A stretch of DNA of 64,000 nucleotides from Mesorhizobium sp. AR07 (GTDB lineage: Bacteria; Pseudomonadota; Alphaproteobacteria; Rhizobiales; Rhizobiaceae): positions 1,984,001 through 2,048,000 of the forward strand of contig NZ_CP080525.1 in NCBI RefSeq assembly GCF_024746815.1, written 5' to 3'. Both the position numbers and the translations under genes were made by a program. Positions 15,910-25,134 of the stretch are shown here, piece after piece (the first letter of the stretch is position 1; the number at the start of each line of letters is the position of its first letter). The notes under the pieces were generated by a model. It was given only the letters and a program-made list of their open reading frames with translations. It searched no databases and was not told the DNA's origin.

Positions 15910-17103
15910 CAGGGGAATCGCATTTGAGTAAAAGTAGGTCTTGCGGGCGGTGGAAAGGTTGATTCTTTAGGGGCTTTGTCTTTGAAGGAGAGGCCCAATG
16001 CCATTGCTGCTTTCGATTTTGCGGGAAGTTCAAGACCCGCGTGACGTCAACGCGCGTCATGATCTGGCGGAGCTTCTGTTTTTGGCTTTGGCTGCGACGT
16101 TGTGCGGCGCCAAAAGCTGCGTGGATATTGCCGATTTCGTCGAGGGTCAGGAAGAAGAGCTGAAAGAGATCGTGGTGCTGGAGCATGGCTGTCCGAGCCA
16201 CGACACGTTCAGCCGGGTGTTTCGACTTCTCGATGCCGATGAGCTTGCGCGCAGCTTTGCCGGCTTCATGGCGGCGCTGCGCCAAACGCTCGGACTTTCG
16301 CCGCCACGCGGCGTGGTGGCAGTCGACGGCAAGGCGTTGCGGCGCGGCTATGCGAAGGGGCGGGCTTTCATGCCACCTTTGGTGGTGAGCGTGTGGGACG
16401 CCGAGACGAGGCTGTCGATTGCCGCTGCCCGCGCGCCTGAGGGCGACGAGGTCAAAGCCACGCTGGATCTTCTGAAGAGCTTGGATTTGAAGGGCTGTAC
16501 AGTGACGGCCGATGCGCTGCACTGCCGCCCCGACACCGCCAAGGCGCTGATCGGCAAGAAGGCGCATTATGCGCTGGGGCTGAAGCCCAATCGTCCCAAG
16601 CTGTTTGCCGCGGCCGAACGAAGCTTCGCCCAAGCCGGCGAGATCGCGTTCTTTGAGACCAGCGACAGCGCGCATGGCCGCACCGAGACGCGAAGGGCTT
16701 CGGTCCTGCCGCTCAAGCGGCTGCTCGACCTGCCGGGCTTTCCCGGCCTCAAGGCGATCGGACGCATTGAGGCCTCTCGCAGCGTGGCAGGCGGCAAATC
16801 CAGTACCTCCGTGCGCTATGTCGCGCTCTCCAAAGTGCTTACCCCTAAAAGACTGGCCGAGACGCTCAGAGCACATTGGACAATCGAGAACCAGTTGCAT
16901 TGGAGCCTCGACGTCGTCTTCCATGAGGACGACGCTCGCTCCCGCAAGGACAACGCCCCGCAAAACCTCGCCGTCATCAGACGCCTCGCGCAAAACATCT
17001 TGCAAGCCCATCCTCTCGACAAACCCATCGCAAGCAAAATGCGCAGAGCCAGATGGAACAAAGACTTCTTCTTCCAGCTCTTTACTCATATGCGATAGCC
17101 CTG
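15910..17103 (+). mobile_element. ISAs1-family insertion sequence, 1194 bp
   Basis: The ends are imperfect inverted repeats: CAGGGGAATCGCATTTGAGT at 15910 and, inward from 17103, CAGGGCTATCGCATATGAGT. One intact transposase fills the element. The flanking 10-bp duplication CCGTATACGG is exact, which suggests a fairly recent insertion. The target is the centre of a composite intergenic palindrome. Confidence 0.95.
15998..17098 (+). CDS. ISAs1-family transposase
   Basis: This 366-residue DDE transposase has the N-terminal DDE_Tnp_1-associated domain (D-P-R-D-V-N-A-R-H-D-L-A-E-L-L, then H-G-C-P-S-H-D-T-F-S-R-V-F-R). The catalytic region has V-A-V-D-G-K-A-L-R (first Asp), V-T-A-D-A-L-H-C (second Asp) and H-W-T-I-E-N-Q-L-H-W (Glu). 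It closes with D-A-R-S-R-K-D-N-A-P-Q-N-L-A. Full length and uninterrupted, so likely active. A 501-residue frame on the opposite strand is its shadow. Confidence 0.96.
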   Translation: MPLLLSILREVQDPRDVNARHDLAELLFLALAATLCGAKSCVDIADFVEGQEEELKEIVVLEHGCPSHDTFSRVFRLLDADELARSFAGFMAALRQTLGLSPPRGVVAVDGKALRRGYAKGRAFMPPLVVSVWDAETRLSIAAARAPEGDEVKATLDLLKSLDLKGCTVTADALHCRPDTAKALIGKKAHYALGLKPNRPKLFAAAERSFAQAGEIAFFETSDSAHGRTETRRASVLPLKRLLDLPGFPGLKAIGRIEASRSVAGGKSSTSVRYVALSKVLTPKRLAETLRAHWTIENQLHWSLDVVFHEDDARSRKDNAPQNLAVIRRLAQNILQAHPLDKPIASKMRRARWNKDFFFQLFTHMR

Positions 17104-17236
17104 CCGTATACGGGGAGAAGGGTTGGCCGCACCTTTGGTGCGTTCTCTTGCAACGCCGGCGATTGGCGAAAGCGGCGACGAGCGCCCCTCTCCCCGTCAC
17201 CATACGGGGAGAGGATGCCGGCAGGCAGGTGAGGGG
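17104..17236. repeat. Right part of the composite palindrome split by ISAs1
   Basis: It begins with the second target copy CCGTATACGG (17104-17113). It then runs through GGAGAAGG, the linker GCAACGCCGGCGATTGGCGA and the closing arm CCATACGGGGAGAGGATGCC, GGCAGGCAGGTGAGGGGC. Together with 15862-15909 it is one RIME-like unit of a different sequence class from the 7076, 18491 and 42361 copies. Confidence 0.8.
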
Positions 17237-17289
17237 CAGCACAGACGCCGAATTGATATCACTTTGACGCCAGAAATCGGCCGCATTCC

Positions 17290-18393
17290 CTAGTCGCCCA
17301 CCACCTCCGCATATCCCCTCGCCTCGCCATCCAGCCCGCGAATGCGCCAGCTTTCCCCGTCCCGCGCCTCGACATAGCAAGGCCCGATCGGCACCTTGCC
17401 GCCACCTTCCGGCAGGTCCAGCACATAGACGGGGTTGCAGATGCCCGACAGGCGGGCGCGCAGCGCGCCGGCCAGCGCCTGGCCTTGCGCGATGGTGGTG
17501 CGCCGATGCGCCATGCCGCGGGCAAGGTCGCCGTGGTGCAGGTAATAGGGTTTGACGCCGAGGCGGTACATCAGCTCGCGGCAGAGCTCCTCGAGCACCT
17601 CGACCGTGTCGTTGACGCCTTTGAGCAGGACGCTCTGGTTGAGTAGCACGAAGCCGGCTTGCCGCAAGGTGCGGCAGGCCGCTTCCGTGGCGTCGGTGAT
17701 CTCGCGCGGATGGTTGAAATGGGTGACGACGGTCACCATCAGCCGGCCCTGCAAAGCCGTGACCAGCCCTGACGTGATGCGCGAAGGAAGCGCCACCGGC
17801 ACGCGCGTGTGGATGCGTAAGAGCCGCACATGCGCAATCGCCTCGATGCGGGCGCGGATTTCGGCCAGCGCCTTGTCGGGCAGCGACAGCGGATCGCCGC
17901 CGGTCAGGATCACTTCACGGATTTCCGGGTGATCGGCGATGTAGGCGAGCGCCGGCTCCAGCGCCTCGCGCGTATAGCCGCGGCCGATCGCGGTCAGCGA
18001 TTCCTTGCGGAAGCAGAACCGGCAATAGACCGCGCATTGATAGGTCGGGAACAACAGCACCCGGTCGGCATGGCGATGCGTCAGGCGCGGCACCGGGCTG
18101 AACGCATGGTCGGCGATCGGATCGTCGAGCTCGCCGTCCTGTTCGACCAGTTCGTCGGGCGACGGGATGACCTGCGCCCGGATCGGATCGGCGGGGTCGT
18201 TCCAGTCGATCAGGTCGAGATAGGTTTTGGGGATGCGCACCTTGTGGTTCGCGGCAGCAGCTTGAGCCGCCGCGCGCTCGGACGGCGACAGCGGCAGCGA
18301 CGCAAGATCGCGCGCATGGCGCACGCCGGCGCGCACATCGGTCTGCCAGGCAGCGTCGGCGGCGAGGGTGTGGAGAGTGGCGTTTGAAGTCAT
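17290..18393 (-). CDS. Lysine 2,3-aminomutase-like radical SAM protein (KamA/EpmB family)
   Basis: This 367-residue protein has the CX3CX2C iron-sulfur motif C-A-V-Y-C-R-F-C (Cys120, 124, 127). SAM-binding strands include V-I-L-T-G-G-D-P-L-S-L, and the PLP-lysine region is D-L-P-E-G-G-G-K-V-P-I. Length and motif order match the shorter EpmB-like branch, which converts lysine to beta-lysine for EF-P modification. Neither efp nor epmA is next to it here, so that role is an inference. The start at 18393 is where homology begins; upstream lies a RIME-like repeat. Confidence 0.88.
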   Translation of the reverse strand: MTSNATLHTLAADAAWQTDVRAGVRHARDLASLPLSPSERAAAQAAAANHKVRIPKTYLDLIDWNDPADPIRAQVIPSPDELVEQDGELDDPIADHAFSPVPRLTHRHADRVLLFPTYQCAVYCRFCFRKESLTAIGRGYTREALEPALAYIADHPEIREVILTGGDPLSLPDKALAEIRARIEAIAHVRLLRIHTRVPVALPSRITSGLVTALQGRLMVTVVTHFNHPREITDATEAACRTLRQAGFVLLNQSVLLKGVNDTVEVLEELCRELMYRLGVKPYYLHHGDLARGMAHRRTTIAQGQALAGALRARLSGICNPVYVLDLPEGGGKVPIGPCYVEARDGESWRIRGLDGEARGYAEVVGD

Positions 18394-18490
18394 CGGATAT
18401 CTCGGGTGGGTATGCTTGGGCGGAGCTATCGGGCGGATGGCTGGCGAGGTCAACCACATGCTTACCGCAGATTGTCACGCGTCGCGTTCT

Positions 18491-18655
18491 GTCGCGCCCC
18501 CCTCTGTCCTGCCGGACATCTCCCCCACGAGGGGGGAGATCGGATGTCGCGCCGGCTGTCGCCAATCTGCAACATTGCAAGGGAGAGCCGACGCCCGAAC
18601 TGCCAATCTCCCCCCTCGTGGGGGAGATGTCCGGCAGGACAGAGGGGGCGCGACG
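18491..18655. repeat. RIME-like composite palindrome, copy 2
   Basis: Left arm GTCGCGCCCCCCTCTGTCCT.. and right arm ..AGGACAGAGGGGGCGCGAC are near-perfect inverse copies of about 50 bases. The inner parts (GACATCTCCCCCACGAGGGG and its inverse) can form second hairpins. The linker has CGCCAATCTGCAACATTGCA, as in copy 1. It sits between the divergent aminomutase and acyl-CoA synthetase genes. Confidence 0.88.
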
Positions 18656-18770
18656 GAGTGCCAACCTACCCCACCACCAACTTTCGCCGCATCGACCAAA
18701 GCCCCAATTTCAGGCATCTATAAACCGACAGCGCCTCACAGGGAGATGCGGCGCCGCCTGGGAGGATGCC

Positions 18771-20429
18771 ATGAGCCAAACACCAGCGCACTTGCAGCCC
18801 TATGCCGATGCCGTTCAACGCTTTCGCATCGAGGATGAAGTCGCTCGGCTTCAGGGCGACCCCGCCACCGGCATCAATGCCTGCATCGAATGCTGCGATC
18901 GCCACGCCGGCCAAAACCGGCTGGCGTTGCGCGCGATCTCCGCCGACGGCGCGCTACGGGAATTCAGCTTCGACAAGCTTCGCGACATGTCGGCCCGCGT
19001 CGGCAATATGCTGAAGGAAGCAGGTGTCGGGCCTGGTGATGTCGTCGCCGGCATGCTGCCGCGCATTCCCGAACTGGTGGCGACCATTTTGGGCACCTGG
19101 CGCATCGGCGCTGTCTATCAGCCGCTATTCACCGCCTTCGGTCCAAAAGCCATCGACCACCGGCTGAAGACCAGCGGCGCTAAACTCGTCGTCACCAACA
19201 TGGTCAATCGCGGCAAGCTCGACGCGGTGGAGGATTGCCCTCGCGTCGCGACCATCCTTGTCCCGGGCGAAGCCTTGCCGGCGGGCGACATCGATTTCCG
19301 CGCCGCGTTTGCCGCCGCCTCGCCCGACTGCCAGCCGGTGATGCGCAAGGGCGACGACCTGTTCATGATGATGTCGACCTCGGGCACGACGGGCCTGCCC
19401 AAGGGCGTGCCGGTGCCGCTTCGCGCCCTGCTGGCCTTCGGCGCCTATATGCGCGATGCCATCGGGCTGAGGCCCGACGACGTCTTCTGGAACATCGCCG
19501 ATCCGGGCTGGGCCTATGGCCTCTACTATGCCATCACTGGCCCCTTGCTGCTCGGCATCGCCACGACCTTCAACGAGGGCGCCTTCACCGCCACAAGTAC
19601 CTACGGCATCATCGAGCGCCTCGGCGTCACCAGCCTTGCCGGTTCGCCCACCGCCTTCCGCCTTCTGCTGGCCGAGGGCGCGGCGCCCGCCGCGCGCGTC
19701 AAGGGCCGGCTGCGCGTGGTGAGCAGCGCCGGCGAGCCGCTTAACCCGGAAGTGATCCGCTGGTTTGACGCTCATCTTGGCGTGCCGATCCATGACCATT
19801 ACGGCCAGACCGAGAACGGCATGATGGTCAACAACCATCACGGCCTGTCGCACCTGGTGCGCCCGGGCTCGGCCGGCTTCGCCATGCCGGGCTACCGCAT
19901 CGTCGTGCTCGACGAGATGGGCAACGAGCTTGGCCCCAACCAGCCCGGCATTCTCGCCGTCGACATCGCCAACTCGCCGCTGCGCTGGTTCGGCGGCTAC
20001 CACCAGGCCGAAACGCCGGCCATAGCAGGCGGCTACTACCGCAGCGGCGACACGGTCGAGTTCGAGCCGGACGGTTCGATTAGCTTCATCGGCCGCGCCG
20101 ACGACGTCATCACCTCTTCCGGCTATCGCATCGGGCCATTCGACGTCGAAAGCGCGCTGATCGAGCACCCGGCGGTCAACGAGGCAGCGGTGGTCGGCGT
20201 GCCACATCCGCAGCGCACCGAGATCGTCAAGGCCTTCGTCATCCTGGCGCCCGCCTGGCAAGGCAGCCCGGAACTGGCCGAAGAGCTGGCGCAGCATGTC
20301 CGCAAGCGGCTCTCGGCCCACGCCTATCCGCGCGAAATCGATTTCGTCACCGAGCTGCCGAAGACGCCGAGCGGCAAGATCCAGCGTTTCTTGCTGAGGA
20401 AGGCGGAGGTGGAGAAGCGCAAGGGGTGA
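18771..20429 (+). CDS. AMP-dependent acyl-CoA synthetase
   Basis: This 552-residue ANL-superfamily enzyme has the P-loop M-S-T-S-G-T-T-G-L-P-K-G (residues about 203-214) and the A5 region H-D-H-Y-G-Q-T-E-N. The A7 motif is Y-R-S-G-D-T-V, the hinge is F-I-G-R-A-D-D-V-I-T-S-S-G-Y-R-I-G-P-F-D-V-E and the catalytic lysine is in T-P-S-G-K-I-Q-R. The closest group is medium-chain or acetyl-type acyl-CoA synthetases; the exact acid is unknown. The ATG at 18771 has GGAGG six bases upstream. The longer open frame to 18384 reads through the RIME repeat and is not coding. Confidence 0.92.
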   Translation: MSQTPAHLQPYADAVQRFRIEDEVARLQGDPATGINACIECCDRHAGQNRLALRAISADGALREFSFDKLRDMSARVGNMLKEAGVGPGDVVAGMLPRIPELVATILGTWRIGAVYQPLFTAFGPKAIDHRLKTSGAKLVVTNMVNRGKLDAVEDCPRVATILVPGEALPAGDIDFRAAFAAASPDCQPVMRKGDDLFMMMSTSGTTGLPKGVPVPLRALLAFGAYMRDAIGLRPDDVFWNIADPGWAYGLYYAITGPLLLGIATTFNEGAFTATSTYGIIERLGVTSLAGSPTAFRLLLAEGAAPAARVKGRLRVVSSAGEPLNPEVIRWFDAHLGVPIHDHYGQTENGMMVNNHHGLSHLVRPGSAGFAMPGYRIVVLDEMGNELGPNQPGILAVDIANSPLRWFGGYHQAETPAIAGGYYRSGDTVEFEPDGSISFIGRADDVITSSGYRIGPFDVESALIEHPAVNEAAVVGVPHPQRTEIVKAFVILAPAWQGSPELAEELAQHVRKRLSAHAYPREIDFVTELPKTPSGKIQRFLLRKAEVEKRKG

Positions 20430-20555
20430 GGCATGGTCCGCGAAGCGGACGGGACCGGCCAATGCATGCAATGCCTGGTTTCGACCTCCTGCCGCGCAAT
20501 CGCCGCAAAGCTGCTCGATGGCTCCCAGCCTGTCGATTGCACAAGGGGTTATGTC

Positions 20556-21449
20556 ATGCGGTTGATCTGGACCATGGTGTTCGCACTTGCCACCGGCGCG
20601 GCTTTCGCGGCCTCGCCGGAGGATGACTATATCGCCGCACGCGACAAGGCGATTTCCGCCATCGCGGCGCTGCAAAGCGCGAATGCACCCGTGGAAACGC
20701 TCGATGCCACAGGAACGAAGGCGCTGGCCGATCTCGAAGGGCGTCTTTCCGCCCTTCTCGGCCCCTTGGCGGTTGCGGATTTCCCGACGACCGGCAAGAT
20801 CAATCTCGAAAGCCTGAGCGATTCCGATCTCGGATTCGGCATGCTCGACGGGTTGCGATACGCCAAAAGCGACGACGGCCCGAGCCTGGTGGCGACGACG
20901 CGGGGGCTTCTCGAGCGCTGGCTCCAGTCCAGGGCGGCCGAGCTAGACGACAGCTTCAAACTGCCCGCCGGCATCGATGCGGCGCTGAAGCTCGATTCCT
21001 TCTACACCCAGGCGATCAACAGCGACGCCGCGTTCACGGGCACGCTCGACTTTCCGCTGAAGAAGCCCGAAGGCGCCGACATCGCCTTTGCGCGCCTCGG
21101 CGGCTGGGCGCAGGACATAGGGCCGAATCCAGACCAGCAGGTCATCGTCACGCTCGTCAAGGGCAACAGCGTCATGATCGCCTCGGCGCCCGCGGCACCG
21201 CCTGTTCCGAAGATCGCGGCCTGCGACGCCTTGTGGGCCTCGGCGGACGCCGCCGCCCAGAAATTCCAGGAGGCCTACCAGGCCTCGGACCTCAAGGATG
21301 AAAAGGCGTATGAGGCCGGCAATGCCGCCTGGGAAAAAGGTGACGCCGACTATCGCGCCTGCATGGGTGAGCACCTGCCGGGCGAGCCGGTCTTCCCCGC
21401 ACTTCTCAGCCAGGCGCAGGCTCTTGCCGATCACATGGCCGGCAAGTAG
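20556..21449 (+). CDS. Exported protein of unknown function
   Basis: This 297-residue protein has a signal peptide (M-R-L-I-W-T-M-V-F-A-L-A-T-G-A-A-F-A, cleavage near residue 18). The mature part is mostly helical and alanine-rich, with two cysteines in the second half (K-I-A-A-C-D-A-L-W and Y-R-A-C-M-G) that could pair. No family was recognised. It follows the acyl-CoA synthetase by 126 bases on the same strand. An in-frame ATG at 20433 would add 41 residues before the signal peptide and is unlikely. Confidence 0.75.
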   Translation: MRLIWTMVFALATGAAFAASPEDDYIAARDKAISAIAALQSANAPVETLDATGTKALADLEGRLSALLGPLAVADFPTTGKINLESLSDSDLGFGMLDGLRYAKSDDGPSLVATTRGLLERWLQSRAAELDDSFKLPAGIDAALKLDSFYTQAINSDAAFTGTLDFPLKKPEGADIAFARLGGWAQDIGPNPDQQVIVTLVKGNSVMIASAPAAPPVPKIAACDALWASADAAAQKFQEAYQASDLKDEKAYEAGNAAWEKGDADYRACMGEHLPGEPVFPALLSQAQALADHMAGK

Positions 21450-22045
21450 GCCTGCCCCGGCGGGTCGGCGCCGCGCCTCCTCAGCCACGGCCCGCCGCGT
21501 CAGCCATGGCCACCAAGGCGCTTTCGATGCTCTCGAAAGTCAGCTCCGGGTAGAGCGTACCGACTTCCGGGGTGGCCGTTTCAATCGCGGTCTCGCCGCG
21601 ATCCAGAACGCCCGCAGCAATCTGAGGCCGGGAGCTGCCGCGACCCCGGCGCCTCCTGTCCGGTGCGCTCGACATATTCGGTATAGCCGTCGCCATAGGC
21701 GCGGTACGAAGGCAGTTCCGACTGGTGGGCTGAGGGCGCCTCGCAAGGTGCCGCCTCTACTGTGGCTTCGACCTACCCGACATCGAGGCACCGCAATTAC
21801 AGCCGTCTTCATCACTATGAAGGGGGACGCGAACCGGCGGCCGTGAGATGGTGCCTGCAAGGCAAGCACGCCTTGCCCCGAGGACCCAGGCCGCAAAAAA
21901 AGCGGGCTGGTCAGGTCTGGTCGCCATGAGCAGTTTGATGCTCCAGACGCTTGAGTGGCATTTCCAGTTCGGCTGGCATCGCAGGACGCAGCCGCCGCCG
22001 TCGCGGCTGGCCGAAGATGTTCGGAGATCGAAATCGGAGGCTGCG
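21450..22045. other. Decayed intergenic region with a remnant ABC-F 3' tail
   Basis: About 600 bases carry no convincing gene. The segment at 21644-21698 is a copy of the 3' end of the ABC-F gene found at 23524-23578 (listed separately). Frames on the minus strand (21481-21696, 21540-21896) run through this remnant but join it to unrelated sequence. A ribosome-binding site (GGAGG) at the right edge belongs to the gene at 22046. Confidence 0.55.
21644..21698 (-). pseudogene. Remnant of an ABC-F ATPase 3' end, copy A
   Basis: 55 bases match 23524-23578, the end of the intact ABC-F gene, at about 51 of 55 positions by eye. On the minus strand it reads Y-G-D-G-Y-T-E-Y-V-E-R-T-G-Q-E-A-P-G, against Y-G-G-G-Y-T-E-Y-V-E-R-T-G-Q-E-A-P-G in the gene. 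It has the same orientation as the gene and nothing else of it remains. Confidence 0.8.
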
Positions 22046-23324
22046 ATGAAGCGCCTCTATCTCATGCTTGGCTGTCTTCTGCTTGGTCTCTTGCCGGCCG
22101 GCAGTACTCTGGCAGCCGGCGCAGTCTTCCTCGGCGACGATGAGTCCTACGGTTGGTGCTCCGGCTACACAAGCAGGGAAGCCGCGCGCAAATGCGCGCT
22201 CGAGCAGTGCAAGGAAGCCGAAGGCGTCAATTGCCAGCTGGCCTTGGAATGCCAGGGGCGGATGGGGCGCGGTCGCCATCGGCGACAATGGCGGCTATGG
22301 CATAGCCTGTGAGGCCTCCACGGAGGTCAACGCGCGCATTCAGGCCCAGCTGGCATGCATCTTCGCGGTGAAAGGCATGTGCCACACACAAGCCACCTTC
22401 TCCGAGCGCAATCAGTCCATCAGCCAGGAGGATAACGCGCTGTTTGACCGCACGATTCTCGCGCAGGTCCTGCTGACCAGGCTGGGTTACTATAAGGGCA
22501 ATATCGACGCCAACGCGGGATCGGACACAAAGAGCGCGCTGAGATCGTTTCAGAGCCAGGCGGGGTTGCCGGCTACCGGCGAACCCGACGAGAAATCGCT
22601 CGACCAACTGACGGCCAAGCTCGGCGGCGCCGGCGCGCTCGTGGCGGCCATCCTGGAGGGGAATCGCGATATCGATACTTCGGACTGGCACATGAAGACG
22701 GCGGCGCCGCGCGCCGAGGCCGCGCAGGCATCGACGTCGCAGAACATACCGACCTCCCCGCTCGATTCATTCGGCGTGAACGAGGAGGCCCTGAATGGAG
22801 CCCTGTCGCAGGGCGTCAGTAACATCAATGGCCAGACGGGCAATAATTTCAGTTTCCAGGGAACGTTCACCTGTGGCCGTCTGGCGGGCGACAGCAAGAT
22901 CAGGTGCACGACGACGGTGACCGATCCGGCCAGTCCGGAGGCGGATGTCGTCGATCTCTACCATGTCGATGGATCGGACGTATTCGCCCAGATGGAGGCA
23001 ATGGCCGACAAGAGCGCGCGCGAGGAAGGCGGCGCCGACCACCTCGACAGGAAGTCGCAGGTGACGTTCACGACCAAGGACGGAGAAAAACGGGTGGTCG
23101 ATTTCGGTTGCGTGCAGCGCATCGGAGACCGGGTCTCGCACGGGATCTGCTATATCGAAGTCACGAAAAGCATCGGCCTGATGACGACCGTGGCGCCGCC
23201 GTCGCCAAATCCCGATCCGGGCGGCGTGAAAACCACGGATGAAGGAACAGCCGAAATGCAAAGAGCGTTCGGCCTGTTGGCAGGGATGTCGCTCGCCCTG
23301 CTCGACGTTCCGCTGAAGAAGTAG
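22046..23324 (+). pseudogene. DUF4189 / peptidoglycan-binding exported protein, frameshifted
   Basis: The gene starts at 22046 (GGAGG upstream) with a signal peptide (M-K-R-L-Y-L-M-L-G-C-L-L-L-G). A DUF4189-like cysteine-rich region follows (Y-G-W-C-S-G-Y, R-K-C-A-L-E-Q-C, C-Q-L). At the run GGGG (22255-22258) the frame shifts. The first frame dies at 22312, while the second continues G-G-W-G-A-V-A-I-G-D-N-G-G-Y-G-I-A-C to 23324. One G fewer would restore a protein of about 425 residues. The later part holds a PG_binding_1 domain (L-F-D-R-T-I-L-A-Q-V-L-L-T-R-L-G-Y-Y-K-G) and a C-terminal unknown domain. It could be a sequencing error, phase variation or true loss. Confidence 0.8.
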
Positions 23325-23387
23325 GGAACGAGAGGTTCTCCGTTACAAGGCCGCCCGAGCGACAGGTAGCCATTCCTACCTCCTGAG

Positions 23388-23477
23388 CTCCGGCGCTTCG
23401 TGCCCGGTCCGCTCGACATATCCGGTGTAGCCACCACCAAAGATGCGGATGGCTTCGGGCGTCAGTTCGAGCACGCC
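23388..23477 (-). pseudogene. Remnant of an ABC-F ATPase 3' end, copy B
   Basis: On the minus strand this reads V-L-E-L-T-P-E-A-I-R-I-F-G-G-G-Y-T-G-Y-V-E, then R-T-G-H-E-A-P-E-L-R. The intact gene ends V-L-E-L-T-P-E-G-I-H-T-Y-G-G-G-Y-T-E-Y-V-E, R-T-G-Q-E-A-P-G-L-R. It lies just downstream of the real stop codon, in the same orientation, and is more diverged than copy A. Confidence 0.85.
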
Positions 23478-23511
23478 AATGGCGGCTATGGACAATATCC
23501 GCCCTGCCCGC

Positions 23512-25134
23512 TCAACTCCTTAGCCCCGGCGCCTCCTGCCCCGTCCGCTCGACATATTCGGTATAGCCGCCGCCATAGGTGTGGATGCCTTCGGGCGTCA
23601 GCTCCAGCACGCGGTTGGACAATGCTGCGAGAAAATGCCGGTCGTGCGAGACGAACAGCATGGTGCCTTCATATTGCGAGAGTGCGGTGATCAGCATTTC
23701 CTTGGTGGCGATGTCGAGATGGTTGGTTGGCTCGTCCAGCACCAAGAGGTTGGGCGGGTCGAACAGCATCAGCGCCATCACCAGCCGTGCCTTCTCGCCG
23801 CCTGACAGCACGCGGCATTTCTTCTCGATTTCGTCGCCGGAAAAGCCAAAGCAGCCGGCAAGCGCCCGAAGCGGCGCCTGGCCGGCCTGCGGGAACGCAT
23901 CTTCCAGCGTCTGGAACACCGTGCGCTCGCCCTCCAGAAGCTCCATGGCGTGCTGGGCGAAATAGCCCATCTTGACGCTCGGACCGCGCGCCACCGTGCC
24001 GGTGTCGGGCTCGGAGGCGCCGGCGACCAGCTTCAGCAGTGTCGATTTGCCGGCGCCGTTGACGCCCATGATGCACCAGCGCTCGCGGCGGCGGACCTGG
24101 AAGTCGAGTCCCTCATAGATGCTGCGGCTGCCATAGCCCTTGTGGACGTTCTTCAGCGTCACGACATCCTCGCCGCAGCGCGGCGCCGGCTGGAAATCGA
24201 AGGAAACGGTCTGGCGGCGCTTGGGCGGCTCGACACGGTCGATCTTGTCGAGCTTCTTCACCCGGCTCTGCACCTGCGCGGCGTGCGAGGCGCGCGCCTT
24301 GAAGCGCTCGATGAAGGCGATCTCCTTGGCCAGCATCGCCTGCTGGCGTTCGAACTGCGCCTGCTGCTGCTTGTCGGCGATCGCCCGCTGCTGCTGGTAG
24401 AATTCGTAATTGCCGGAATAGGCGGTCAGCGAACCGGCGTCGATCTCGACCACCTTGTTGACGATGCGGTTCATGAACTCGCGGTCGTGCGAGGTCATCA
24501 GCAATGCGCCGTCATAATTCTTCAGGAAGGATTCCAGCCAGATCAGGCTTTCGAGGTCGAGATGGTTGCTCGGCTCGTCGAGCAGCATGGCATCGGGTCG
24601 CATCAACAGGATGCGGGCCAGCGCGACGCGCATCTTCCAGCCGCCGGACAGCTTGCCGACGTCGCCGTCCATCATCTCCTGGCTGAAGCCGAGGCCATCC
24701 AGCACCTCGCGGGCACGGCCGTCGAGCGCATAGCCGTCGAGTTCCTCGAACCGGTGCTGCGCCTCGCCATATTGCTCGATGATCTCGTCCATCCGGTCGG
24801 CCTGGTCGGGGTCGGCCATGGCAGCCTCGAGCGCGGCCATTTCAGCCGCCACGTCGCTGACCGGCCCGGCGCCGTTCATCACTTCGGCCACCGCGCTGTG
24901 GCCTTCCATGTCGCCGACATCCTGGCTGAAATAGCCGATGGTAACGCCGCGATCGACCTGCACCTGGCCCTCGTCAGGCTGTTCCTGCCCGGTGATCATG
25001 CGAAACAGCGTTGTCTTGCCGGCGCCGTTAGGCCCGACAAGGCCGACCTTCTCGCCCTTCTGCAGGGCGGCCGAGGCCTCGATGAAGACAAGCTGACGGC
25101 CGTTCTGCTTGCTGATGCTTTCCAGTCTGATCAT
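23512..25134 (-). CDS. ABC-F family ATPase (YbiT-like)
   Basis: This 540-residue protein has two ABC domains and no membrane segment. The first has Walker A G-P-N-G-A-G-K-T-T, signature L-S-G-G-W-K-M-R and Walker B A-M-L-L-D-E-P-S-N-H-L-D. The second has G-V-N-G-A-G-K-S-T, L-S-G-G-E-K-A-R and L-V-L-D-E-P-T-N-H-L-D. Between them is the charged linker typical of ABC-F translation factors (Q-R-A-I-A-D-K-Q-Q-Q-A-Q-F-E-R-Q). ABC-F proteins act on the ribosome. Copies of its 3' end are found twice downstream. Confidence 0.94.
   Translation of the reverse strand: MIRLESISKQNGRQLVFIEASAALQKGEKVGLVGPNGAGKTTLFRMITGQEQPDEGQVQVDRGVTIGYFSQDVGDMEGHSAVAEVMNGAGPVSDVAAEMAALEAAMADPDQADRMDEIIEQYGEAQHRFEELDGYALDGRAREVLDGLGFSQEMMDGDVGKLSGGWKMRVALARILLMRPDAMLLDEPSNHLDLESLIWLESFLKNYDGALLMTSHDREFMNRIVNKVVEIDAGSLTAYSGNYEFYQQQRAIADKQQQAQFERQQAMLAKEIAFIERFKARASHAAQVQSRVKKLDKIDRVEPPKRRQTVSFDFQPAPRCGEDVVTLKNVHKGYGSRSIYEGLDFQVRRRERWCIMGVNGAGKSTLLKLVAGASEPDTGTVARGPSVKMGYFAQHAMELLEGERTVFQTLEDAFPQAGQAPLRALAGCFGFSGDEIEKKCRVLSGGEKARLVMALMLFDPPNLLVLDEPTNHLDIATKEMLITALSQYEGTMLFVSHDRHFLAALSNRVLELTPEGIHTYGGGYTEYVERTGQEAPGLRS

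Noticed and set aside
15875..17380. 501-codon minus-strand frame over the ISAs1 element
   Set aside because: It crosses both IS ends and the target repeats and is antisense to the intact transposase.
18384..18770. N-terminal extension of the acyl-CoA synthetase frame
   Set aside because: It reads through a RIME-like repeat. The ATG at 18771 has GGAGG and matches the usual family start.
19125..20675. 516-codon minus-strand frame opposite the acyl-CoA synthetase
   Set aside because: Shadow frame with the usual high His/Arg/Gly composition; the sense strand has all ANL motifs.
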